NCBI GenBank assembly: GCA_029861865.1
Contig: JAOTYL010000008.1
Location: 1-64,000 of the forward strand
Length of the DNA: 64,000 nt
Direction of reading: 5' to 3'
Origin: Myxococcales bacterium
GTDB taxonomy: Bacteria; Myxococcota_A; Polyangia; Polyangiales; Houyiibacteriaceae
Of this stretch, positions 25,741 to 32,629 are shown piece after piece. A program made the position numbers and the translations under genes. Under the pieces are notes generated by a model, which was given only the letters and a program-made list of their open reading frames with translations, was not told the origin of the DNA and made no database searches. Every line of letters begins with the position of its first letter. The first letter of the stretch is position 1.

Positions 25741-26181
25741 TCAGTCTGGCACGAGTAGGAAGTGGGCGGTAGCGACAGCAACGGGTCGTTCTGGATCGCG
25801 CTGCCACGCAAACACCCGCACATTCGCGACGCGTCGGCCGTGACGCGTGAACTCGGCCCGCGCAAGCGTGTCCTCGGAATCGGCCCCGCGCAGGTACTCG
25901 ACCGTAATGTTGATCGTCTTGGGCACAGCGTTCGTCTCCCCATGCCACAACAGCTTGAAGATCGCAGTCGACTCCAAGAGAGCGCCCAACGTGCCGCCGT
26001 GTAGCTTTTGCGCCAAGGCGTTCCCGACCAAGTGTTCCGAGTAGCGCATGGTACCGAGGACGTCGCCATCCACGATCTTCGCGGTGATGCCCATGAAGCG
26101 CGTGTACGGAATCGCTTCCTGCAAGGCGGTGAAGTCGCCGGTCGCGCGTAGCTCGACAACCGCGTCGCGCATCTTCGTCAC
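25741..26181 (-). CDS. Hotdog-fold thioesterase (PaaI-like), second of a pair
   Basis: A 146-residue PaaI-type hotdog protein, probably an acyl-CoA thioesterase. HGGTLGALLESTAIF matches the family HGGxxxxLxD/E catalytic helix, with an E/S variant at the usual Asp position. PKTINITVEYLRGA is the typical following strand. The GTG start overlaps the stop of the upstream thioesterase (GTGA). The RlmN-like gene follows 9 bp after. Confidence 0.8.
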   Translation of the reverse strand: MTKMRDAVVELRATGDFTALQEAIPYTRFMGITAKIVDGDVLGTMRYSEHLVGNALAQKLHGGTLGALLESTAIFKLLWHGETNAVPKTINITVEYLRGADSEDTLARAEFTRHGRRVANVRVFAWQRDPERPVAVATAHFLLVPD

Positions 26182-26642
26182 GACTCCCCCTTCTCCGTTT
26201 CGCGAAACACGACAAACGTGCCGGAAGCGGAAGCGATCGGGCTCACATCGTCGCCGTGATGTGCGATGGCGCGAACGAACGCGACATGCCTAGTGATCTT
26301 GTAACAGTGAGCATCGCAGATCACCTCTTGCCCAGGAAGCGCGGGCCGCACGTAGTCGATCCGGAGGTCGAGAGTCGCGATTCGCCGCGGGGCCGTCAAC
26401 GACATGATCACGGCTCCTCCGCAAGTTGCATCGATCAGGCTCGTGATGCAGCCCCCATGAAGCACCCCCGTCTCGGGATTGCCCACCAAGTCGTCCCGGT
26501 AAGGCAGACACAGCGACAAGTGCTCCGGACGGTAGTCGACCACACGCAAGTCCAGGGCGCGATTGTGCGGGACGGCGCCTACGTAACGCCCCTCCAAGCG
26601 TCGTTTGATTTCATCCTTTTGTGGAAGAAACGAATCCGACAT
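26178..26642 (-). CDS. Hotdog-fold thioesterase (PaaI-like), first of a pair
   Basis: A 154-residue PaaI-type hotdog protein. HGGCITSLIDATCGGAVI is the standard catalytic HGGxxxxLxD helix, followed by ATLDLRIDYVRPALPG. It is more canonical than its partner, with which it overlaps by 4 bp. The two may form a heteromeric thioesterase, an inference only. Upstream, TGC-TACAGG ends 7 nt before the ATG, a leaderless-type promoter. Confidence 0.85.
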   Translation of the reverse strand: MSDSFLPQKDEIKRRLEGRYVGAVPHNRALDLRVVDYRPEHLSLCLPYRDDLVGNPETGVLHGGCITSLIDATCGGAVIMSLTAPRRIATLDLRIDYVRPALPGQEVICDAHCYKITRHVAFVRAIAHHGDDVSPIASASGTFVVFRETEKGES

Positions 26643-26649
26643 CGGGGAA

Positions 26650-26655
26650 CCTGTA
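26650..26655 (-). promoter_or_regulatory. Leaderless-type extended -10 of the thioesterase pair
   Basis: On the minus strand TGC-TACAGG ends 7 nt before ATG 26642. Confidence 0.45.
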
Positions 26656-26689
26656 GCAGCCGACAGCCGATTCGCTCAAGCTGTAGTTT

Positions 26690-27103
26690 TCAAACGCGGG
26701 GCGGCGGTGGCGGAGCCGCCTGTTCCACCAGCCATTTGTCTGAGGAGACGAACTCCACCCCGTGATGTGGCCCGGTCGCCAAGAGATCAGGATGGTCGGT
26801 CAGCACGCGGCTGACCCCTGCGGCCTTGGCCAGCGCGACGAGAGCCTGGTTCCAATCCTCGATGAAAAACTCGTCGGTTTCGACGACGTCTACCAGATCG
26901 CGAATCGTGCTCATCTGTTGAGCGACCGCGTCGTTTTTGAAGTCGGGAAGCGCATGGAGCATCGATTCGACTCGTTCCAAGACCCATTTGGAAGCCTTGG
27001 CGCGGGCAGGCCCTCCGAGGGCGCGGCGAACGACATGCTCGGGCGCAGAGCCGAGAGAGACCGAAGCGTTGACATAGATGTCAGGGGCCAGAACGACGTC
27101 CAT
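26690..27103 (-). CDS. PIN-domain-like protein (orphan)
   Basis: A 137-residue protein with the PIN-domain layout: an N-terminal acidic residue in MDVVLAPDIYVNASVS, a central helical region, EFFIEDWNQALVALAKAAGV, and VLTDHPDLL (family TxDxDLL). PIN domains are Mg-dependent ribonucleases. No antitoxin-like gene precedes it, so a VapC role is not supported. TGT-TAGACT ends exactly 6 nt before ATG 27103, on the minus strand. Confidence 0.65.
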   Translation of the reverse strand: MDVVLAPDIYVNASVSLGSAPEHVVRRALGGPARAKASKWVLERVESMLHALPDFKNDAVAQQMSTIRDLVDVVETDEFFIEDWNQALVALAKAAGVSRVLTDHPDLLATGPHHGVEFVSSDKWLVEQAAPPPPPRV

Positions 27104-27109
27104 GAGAGC

Positions 27110-27115
27110 AGTCTA
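27110..27115 (-). promoter_or_regulatory. Leaderless-type extended -10 of the PIN gene
   Basis: On the minus strand TGT-TAGACT ends exactly 6 nt before ATG 27103. Confidence 0.5.
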
Positions 27116-27132
27116 ACACGTCGACGGGGCCC

Positions 27133-27160
27133 TTGACATCGCATGGCGCGGCGGTACGGG
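27133..27160 (+). promoter_or_regulatory. Complete leaderless promoter of the MDR-PTP-kinase operon
   Basis: TTGACA (27133-27138) and TACGGG (27155-27160) are 16 bp apart, and the -10 ends 6 nt before ATG 27167. This is the clearest leaderless promoter in the window because a consensus -35 is present. Confidence 0.65.
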
Positions 27161-27166
27161 TCGACC

Positions 27167-28186
27167 ATGAGGGCAGTCTGGATTCCGAGGTACGGGAGAC
27201 CCGATGTGTTGGAGGTGCGCGAGGCACCAGACCCTACACCTGCGCAGGGGGAAGTGAGGATCAGGGTCCGAGGGTCAGGGATCAATTTCGCAGAGATCAT
27301 GGCAAGGCAGGGTCTGTACCAAGACGCTCCAAAGCCGCCGATGGTCGTCGGCTACGAAGTCTCTGGGGTGATCGACGCGGTCAGCGCTGGGGTGAGCGAC
27401 CGAACCGAGGGAGAGCGCGTGCTGGCCATGACGCGGTTCGGCGGATACTCGGACACGGTTTGCGTCCCAGCGATTCAAGCGTTTCCGATGCCCGACAACA
27501 TGACCTTCGAGGAAGGTGCTGCACTTCCCGTCAGCTACCTCACCGCGTATCACATGCTTTTTCGCGTGTTTCGTCTGAGGGCGGGAGACCACGTGTTGAT
27601 TCATCAAGCCGCTGGAGGGGTCGGCACCGCGGCGAGCCAGCTTTGCCGGTCCGTCGAAGGCGTCGTCAGCTATGGCACGGCATCGGCACGCAAACACGAC
27701 TACGTGCGCGAGAACGGCTGCGACCATCCGATCGACTACCACTCGGTCGACTATGAAAACGTCGTTCGCGAGCTCACGAAGGGTCGCGGCGTCGATGTGG
27801 TCTTAGATGCCCTGGGGGGGACGGATTGGAAAAAGGGATATTCGCTGCTAAGGCCGGCAGGCATGTTGATTGCCTTCGGCTGGGCCAACATGGTCAAAGA
27901 CGAAAAACGCCGAATGACTCGCGTCCTCGGCCAACTCGCGCGCATGCCCCGGTGGACACCGGTGAAACTGATGAACGACAACAAGGGGATCGCCGGGATT
28001 AACATGGGGCATTTGTGGGGTCACGTGGAGATCGGCACCGAAGAGATCGTTGCGCTTCTAAAGCTCTACGAGGAGGGGTTGATCAAGCCCCACGTCGATC
28101 GAACCTTCACCTTTGAGCAAGCTGGCGACGCTCATGCCTACATCGAAGCGGGTAAGAATGTCGGCAAGGTCCTACTCAAACCTTAG
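27167..28186 (+). CDS. Zinc-independent MDR oxidoreductase (VAT-1/quinone reductase-like)
   Basis: A 339-residue medium-chain dehydrogenase/reductase. NADPH-binding HQAAGGVGTAASQL is the family AxxGGVG motif, and GINFAEIMARQGLYQ near the N-terminus is typical of the zeta-crystallin/VAT-1 branch, which lacks the zinc site. RVFRLRAGDHVLI precedes the cofactor loop. It is probably an NADPH-dependent quinone or enone reductase; the substrate is unknown. It starts an apparent operon with LMW-PTP and fructosamine kinase. Confidence 0.88.
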   Translation: MRAVWIPRYGRPDVLEVREAPDPTPAQGEVRIRVRGSGINFAEIMARQGLYQDAPKPPMVVGYEVSGVIDAVSAGVSDRTEGERVLAMTRFGGYSDTVCVPAIQAFPMPDNMTFEEGAALPVSYLTAYHMLFRVFRLRAGDHVLIHQAAGGVGTAASQLCRSVEGVVSYGTASARKHDYVRENGCDHPIDYHSVDYENVVRELTKGRGVDVVLDALGGTDWKKGYSLLRPAGMLIAFGWANMVKDEKRRMTRVLGQLARMPRWTPVKLMNDNKGIAGINMGHLWGHVEIGTEEIVALLKLYEEGLIKPHVDRTFTFEQAGDAHAYIEAGKNVGKVLLKP

Positions 28187-28188
28187 CC

Positions 28189-28671
28189 ATGCTGGTCCGC
28201 GTTTGCTTCGTTTGTCTCGGTAACATTTGCCGCTCTCCAACGGCGGAGGCCATGATGCGTCAGCTGGTTGCAACTGAGCGGCTGTTGGATGCGATCGAGA
28301 TCGACAGCGCTGGGACCGGTGACTGGCATGTCGGCGAGCCCCCAGACCGGCGCGCAAGAGCGGCCGGAAAGCGCCGAGGCCTCGTGGTGGACGGCCGCGC
28401 CCGCTGCTTCACTTCGCAAGACTTCGTGCGCTTCGAATACGTCGTTGCGATGGATCGAAACAACCGCAATGATCTGCTGCGTCTCGCGCCTGACGACAGT
28501 GGTCAACGAAAAGTCTTTCTCTTTCGAGATTTCGACCTCGCCGGGCCACGCGACGCAGACGTGCCTGATCCGTACTACGGGCAGGGAAACGGCTTCGAGA
28601 CTGTGCTCGACATCTGCGACGCTGCGTGTCGGGGATTGCTGCACCACATCCGGGAACGCCACAGGCTGTGA
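28189..28671 (+). CDS. Low-molecular-weight protein tyrosine phosphatase (possible ribulosamine-5-phosphatase)
   Basis: A 160-residue LMW-PTP. The P-loop CLGNICRS with catalytic Cys9 and Arg15 is at the N-terminus and the general-acid loop DPYY is near residue 131. It dephosphorylates phosphotyrosine in most bacteria. Here it is followed, with a GTGA overlap, by a fructosamine-3-kinase homologue; LMW-PTPs are also established to hydrolyse ribulosamine-5-phosphate, the step before kinase-driven deglycation. That makes a protein-repair role plausible. Confidence 0.93.
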   Translation: MLVRVCFVCLGNICRSPTAEAMMRQLVATERLLDAIEIDSAGTGDWHVGEPPDRRARAAGKRRGLVVDGRARCFTSQDFVRFEYVVAMDRNNRNDLLRLAPDDSGQRKVFLFRDFDLAGPRDADVPDPYYGQGNGFETVLDICDAACRGLLHHIRERHRL

Positions 28672-29528
28672 CCCCCAACTTACGTGCCGCCCTCGAGCGA
28701 CGCCTCGGCACCGCAGTGCAAAGAGCGCGGCCGCTCAGCGGCGGAGACATCAATGACGCGTTCGAAGTCACACTGGAAAACGGCAACCGGATCTTCGTCA
28801 AGACGCATCCGAGCGCTCCGAGCGGCATGTTTGAAGCGGAGGCGCATGGGCTTCGCTGGCTCGATGAAGCCGGGGCCGTTCGGGTACCCGAGGTGCTTGC
28901 GTTTTCGGACGAGAGTCCAGCGTATCTCGCCCTCGAACTGCTCACGCCTGGCAAGCGAGCGCACCGCTTTGACGAGGAGCTCGGGCGTGGGCTCGCGGCC
29001 TTGCACGCGCACGGAGCTCCGTCATTCGGCCTCGACCGCGATAACTTCGTCGGAAAGCTTGCCCAAAGTAACGCACCATCCGGCGATTGGGCGTCATTCT
29101 ATTGGCGGCAACGCCTCGAGGCACAGCTGCGGCTGGCGACCGACCGGGGATTGATCGACTCCGGAACAGGTCGCCAATTTCAGGCGCTCGAGCGCGTGCT
29201 CGCCGACCGCGTAGGGCCCGCCGAGCCCCCATCGCGATTGCATGGCGACCTCTGGGGCGGAAACCTGCACGTGGATGCCGATGGACGACCATGCCTCATC
29301 GATCCCGCAGCCTATGGCGGTCACCGAGAAGTCGATCTCGCGATGATGAGACTCTTCGGTGGCTTTGGTTCGCCCGTATTCGCTGCCTATGAGGAGGCAT
29401 GGCCGCTCTCACCTGGGGCCGAGGAACGCATTCCGCTCTATCAACTCTATCCGCTTCTCGTGCACGTAAATCTGTTTGGCGGTGCTTACGTGGGCTCGGT
29501 CAAACGCGCTTTGTCTGAGTGCGTTTAG
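28668..29528 (+). CDS. Fructosamine/ribulosamine 3-kinase (protein deglycation)
   Basis: A 286-residue FN3K-family kinase that phosphorylates ketoamines on glycated proteins so that they decompose. It has the ATP-site strand NRIFVKTHPSA, the catalytic loop HGDLWGGN and IDPAAYGGHREVDLAM (family DPAxxYGxxExDLA). The GTG at 28668 overlaps the LMW-PTP stop, supporting coupled function in deglycation. Bacterial homologues mostly act on ribulosamines or erythrulosamines rather than fructosamines. Confidence 0.93.
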   Translation: MTPNLRAALERRLGTAVQRARPLSGGDINDAFEVTLENGNRIFVKTHPSAPSGMFEAEAHGLRWLDEAGAVRVPEVLAFSDESPAYLALELLTPGKRAHRFDEELGRGLAALHAHGAPSFGLDRDNFVGKLAQSNAPSGDWASFYWRQRLEAQLRLATDRGLIDSGTGRQFQALERVLADRVGPAEPPSRLHGDLWGGNLHVDADGRPCLIDPAAYGGHREVDLAMMRLFGGFGSPVFAAYEEAWPLSPGAEERIPLYQLYPLLVHVNLFGGAYVGSVKRALSECV

Positions 29529-29552
29529 GTCCAAGCCAGCCCTTGGCCATTC

Positions 29553-29581
29553 TTGACACGTGAGCATTGGAGTCCCAGATC
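29553..29581 (+). promoter_or_regulatory. Candidate promoter of the CbiX-like gene
   Basis: TTGACA (29553-29558) is followed after 17 bp by CAGATC (29576-29581), a weak -10, which ends 7 nt before GTG 29589. Confidence 0.4.
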
Positions 29582-29588
29582 ACGATTC

Positions 29589-29978
29589 GTGAGCGAGAAG
29601 TACGCGGTTCTCTTGATCGACCATGGCAGCCGACGCGCCGAGGCGAACCAGTTGATCGAGCGTGTCGCCGAGATGGTGCGGGCCCGAATGGACGACGCTC
29701 GAATCGTCGAAGTCGCCCACATGGAGCTTGCCGAGCCGACGATTGGACACGCGTTCAGTCGATGCGTCGAACAGGGTGCGACGTTCGTCGTCGCCCATCC
29801 CTTCATGCTGGCACCCGGTAGACATGTCGTAGAGGACCTCCCGCGTTTGATAGCCGAAGCCGCGGCGTCTCACCCAGGTACCAAGTATGTCGTTGCGGAG
29901 CCCTTGGGTGCGCACCGCGGCATCGTCGAAGCCGTCATGGATCGTTGCGCCAGCGCACTTCGCATTCCCGAAGGCTAA
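29589..29978 (+). CDS. CbiX/SirB-like sirohydrochlorin chelatase (single domain)
   Basis: A 129-residue protein of the small CbiX type, with LLIDHGSRRAEANQL (His12 in DHGSR) and the second histidine in VVAHPFMLAPGRHVVEDLP. CbiX/SirB inserts Co or Fe into sirohydrochlorin for cobalamin or siroheme. The single-domain length suggests a homodimer. No tetrapyrrole genes are adjacent, so the metal and pathway are unknown. GTG 29589 fits the family N-terminus. Confidence 0.83.
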   Translation: MSEKYAVLLIDHGSRRAEANQLIERVAEMVRARMDDARIVEVAHMELAEPTIGHAFSRCVEQGATFVVAHPFMLAPGRHVVEDLPRLIAEAAASHPGTKYVVAEPLGAHRGIVEAVMDRCASALRIPEG

Positions 29979-30949
29979 GGGATCAACACGATCTTACCGC
30001 TCGTCTTGCGCGAACCGAGCGCAGCGAGCGCAACTTGGGCCTCCTCGAGCGGAAAAGTCTGGGAAACGACCGGTCGGATCTTGCCCTCTGCAAACATCCG
30101 GCAAAGCGCGCGCTGCGACTCGTGGAGCACCGCGGGATCTTTGTCGAAGTACAGGCCCCAGTGGATACCCACGAGTGAGAAGTTCTTGAGGAGAACACGG
30201 TTCATCGCGACGGTCGGGATGCGTCCACTCGCGAAGCCCACGATGAGGATCCGACCTTCGAACGCGATGCATTTGGTAGAGGCATCGAAGGTGTCCCCCC
30301 CGACGGGGTCGTAGATCACATCGGCGCCGCGTCCCTCAGTGAGCTCGTTGACGCGGGCAACCCAGTCTTCCTCCCGATAGTTGAATACGAAATCTGCGCC
30401 GTTCTGTGCGGCAAGCTCGAGCTTGTTCTTCGTTCCGGCAGTGCCGATGACGCGCGCGCCTAGCGCGGAGCCGATCTGGACGGCCGCGAGGCCGACTCCG
30501 CCGGCAGCTGCGTGCACCAGCAATGTCTCGCCTGCGCGAAGATTCGCCCGATGGACGAGTGCGACGTGAGAAGTTTGGTACACGAGACCCGACGCTGCCG
30601 CGTCTTCGAACGAAATCTCGGGCGGCATTTGGAAAACGCGATCCGCCGGCGCCGAGACCGCAGAGGCGTAGCCGCCGTACGTCAAGAGGGCACTGACCCG
30701 GTCATCCCGAGAAAACTGCTCGACGCCTTCCCCGACATCGGTGACGACTCCTGCCACTTCCGCGCCTGGGGCGAACGGAAGATCGGGGCGAACCTGATAC
30801 TTCCCCTGTGTGATTAGTATGTCGAAGAAGTTACAGCCGACAGCCTTCACGTCGATGCCGACTTCACCGGGGCCGACGACGATCTTCTCCAACGTTTCGA
30901 CTTCGAGAGAGCCGGGGCCACCGAGCTCACGGACGATCATCCGATACAT
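29975..30949 (-). CDS. NADPH:quinone oxidoreductase-like MDR protein
   Basis: A 324-residue medium-chain reductase of the zeta-crystallin type. It starts MYRMIVRELGGPGSLEVE, has GCNFFDILITQGKYQ and the cofactor motif HAAAGGVGLAAVQIGSALGARVIGTAGT. The zinc-ligand region is absent. It likely reduces quinones or enoyl substrates with NADPH. It is the second MDR of the same broad family within 3 kb. It converges on the CbiX-like gene with a 4-bp overlap. Confidence 0.9.
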   Translation of the reverse strand: MYRMIVRELGGPGSLEVETLEKIVVGPGEVGIDVKAVGCNFFDILITQGKYQVRPDLPFAPGAEVAGVVTDVGEGVEQFSRDDRVSALLTYGGYASAVSAPADRVFQMPPEISFEDAAASGLVYQTSHVALVHRANLRAGETLLVHAAAGGVGLAAVQIGSALGARVIGTAGTKNKLELAAQNGADFVFNYREEDWVARVNELTEGRGADVIYDPVGGDTFDASTKCIAFEGRILIVGFASGRIPTVAMNRVLLKNFSLVGIHWGLYFDKDPAVLHESQRALCRMFAEGKIRPVVSQTFPLEEAQVALAALGSRKTSGKIVLIP

Positions 30950-31016
30950 GACAGCAGAGTTTGCACGTGAAAACGTTCATCGACTAGGCAAACGCCCAAA
31001 ACGCACGGCTGCCTGC

Positions 31017-31022
31017 TATAAG
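31017..31022 (+). promoter_or_regulatory. Leaderless-type extended -10 of the HEAT gene
   Basis: TGC-TATAAG ends exactly 6 nt before GTG 31029. No -35 hexamer was seen. Confidence 0.5.
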
Positions 31023-31028
31023 CGGGGG

Positions 31029-32039
31029 GTGGACGGGCTCAAGCGACGGCACTCACTTCCCGCTGGTGTACTGCCTACGAAAACCCACGACGGCGCCGAG
31101 GACCACGGCTCACGCGTTCGAGCCAAAGCACCGCCGGCCGAATCCAGGCTCACCGAAAGCGTGGCTCCCCCGCCGCCAGCACGCCGCGCCAGACTGCTCG
31201 TCGACGAGCTCATCACGCTGGGTCCTCACGCGGTAACGTCGGTGGTGAGACGACTGCTTCCACTCGGCAACTTCGCCCTCGAGGAACTGGTGAAGAGCTT
31301 CCCAGGACCCTTGTGGCGCTCTTCGCTCGCGACGGACTCCCGACTGCTTGGTCCAAACGAAATCTCTGCGTCGGCCGCAGCGATCGTAGCTTTCGGCAGT
31401 GAGGCGGTCCCATACGTAGCCCGGCTCATGCGACACCCGAGCGGACAGGTGCGTTACTACGCGATCGTGATGTGCGGCGCGTTTGCGGATACCGATCTCA
31501 TCGAACCGCTGGCTCGGGCTGCGCTCGACGAAGATCGAGATTGTCGACGCGTCGCGCTCCACATCCTCAGCACCTACCAGCACGAGCCCATATATCGTGG
31601 GGCGCTTGCAGGACTACGAGAATTCGCGTCCGATGAGGCGGGTGATCTAGCGGCGCGGCGTCGCGCGATCTCGGCGCTCACACAGCTGAGGGACCACGCA
31701 TCTGCTTCGCTTTTCGTGGACTTGCTCGGCGATCCCGACCGGGGCATTGCAACTGCATGTCGTGTCGGCCTTCGGGTTCTGACCGCTCATGATTTCGGTT
31801 TCTCGCGCGAGCCATGGCTTCGATGGTTGGCCGAGCGAGGACAGGAGAGTCGCATCGAGTGGCTGATCGAAGGGCTCGGCGATGCGCGAACGAACATTCG
31901 TCTTCTCGCGTCGCGGGAGTTGTGGCGCTTCACGCGCTTCCTTCAGCCCCTACCCGAAAGCGCGCATCGCGATGAGTTTCTAACCGCGCGGCGCAACTAT
32001 GAGCGATGGTGGTCGAAGCGAGGCCCGCAGCTGGACTGA
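31029..32039 (+). CDS. HEAT-repeat protein, paralogue of the C-terminal half of the MshEN-HEAT protein
   Basis: A 336-residue helical-repeat protein without a signal peptide. After a basic, proline-rich N-terminus (about 60 residues) come HEAT-type units, for example FGSEAVPYVARLMRHPSGQVRYYA. It aligns collinearly with the C-terminal ~300 residues of the protein at 35023-37035: FPGPLW with FPGRLW, VRYYA with VRYYA, EWLIEGLGDA with EWLIDALMHS, and YERWWSKRG with YRRWWQQVG. It lacks the MshEN domain of its paralogue. HEAT repeats are protein-interaction scaffolds; the partner is unknown. Confidence 0.7.
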   Translation: MDGLKRRHSLPAGVLPTKTHDGAEDHGSRVRAKAPPAESRLTESVAPPPPARRARLLVDELITLGPHAVTSVVRRLLPLGNFALEELVKSFPGPLWRSSLATDSRLLGPNEISASAAAIVAFGSEAVPYVARLMRHPSGQVRYYAIVMCGAFADTDLIEPLARAALDEDRDCRRVALHILSTYQHEPIYRGALAGLREFASDEAGDLAARRRAISALTQLRDHASASLFVDLLGDPDRGIATACRVGLRVLTAHDFGFSREPWLRWLAERGQESRIEWLIEGLGDARTNIRLLASRELWRFTRFLQPLPESAHRDEFLTARRNYERWWSKRGPQLD

Positions 32040-32040
32040 C

Positions 32041-32625
32041 TCACAGCATCCTTATGTCTGTGAGATATCGGCGCACGGAATCAACCCCTTCGAACCTGAC
32101 TGCGGCGATATTACCTTCCCTGGCCGCATGGCAGTTCCTCTCCCGATCATCGACCAGCACGACTTGCTCCGCGGGGACCCTAAGCTCGCTGAGGACACGA
32201 GCGTAGGCAGCCGGATCCGGTTTGCGCAATCCCGTGCGGCAGGAGACGAACGTCCAGTCGAGAAAGCGGGATAGCGCGAGGCGCTGCTCGATCAGCTCGT
32301 ACCAAACGGGATAATTCGAGAACGCGTGCATGGCGAATCCGGCTCTCCGCAGATCCGCCAAGAGCTCTTCCATCCCCGGCAGCCATCGATACGCGGTGCG
32401 CACCGCATCGATGAAACCCCGATGGTCGAAGTCACGACGGTCCGCGAAAAAATCTTGCAGGAACTCGCGCTCAGTGCGCCGGCCCAACTCGAATTCGACC
32501 CAAGCGGTCGGATGCTTTGCGGCGAACATCGCGTCGAAGCTCATTCCGAAAAACTCAGGCATCTCGGAATGGAAGGGGTCGTGGACCAGAGTCCCCATGA
32601 CATCCCAAAGCACAATCGGGACCAT
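32041..32625 (-). CDS. HAD-superfamily hydrolase with DVMGT nucleophile motif
   Basis: A 194-residue HAD protein. Motif I is WDVMGTLV with nucleophile Asp8, but the usual +2 Asp is Met, as in haloacid-dehalogenase-like members and in a plant-chloroplast FMN-hydrolase-like group with a DVMDT motif. Motif II is SNYP, Lys is in LRKPDP, and motif IV is VDDRERN. The DPFHSEMPEFFGM cap entry is also like that plant group. Function is uncertain. On the minus strand TAGGGT ends 6 nt before the ATG. Confidence 0.78.
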   Translation of the reverse strand: MVPIVLWDVMGTLVHDPFHSEMPEFFGMSFDAMFAAKHPTAWVEFELGRRTEREFLQDFFADRRDFDHRGFIDAVRTAYRWLPGMEELLADLRRAGFAMHAFSNYPVWYELIEQRLALSRFLDWTFVSCRTGLRKPDPAAYARVLSELRVPAEQVVLVDDRERNCHAAREGNIAAVRFEGVDSVRRYLTDIRML

Positions 32626-32629
32626 CGTC

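Noticed and set aside
26690..27103. PIN protein as a VapC toxin.
   Set aside because: No antitoxin-type gene is next to it; the upstream gene is a divergent oxidoreductase.
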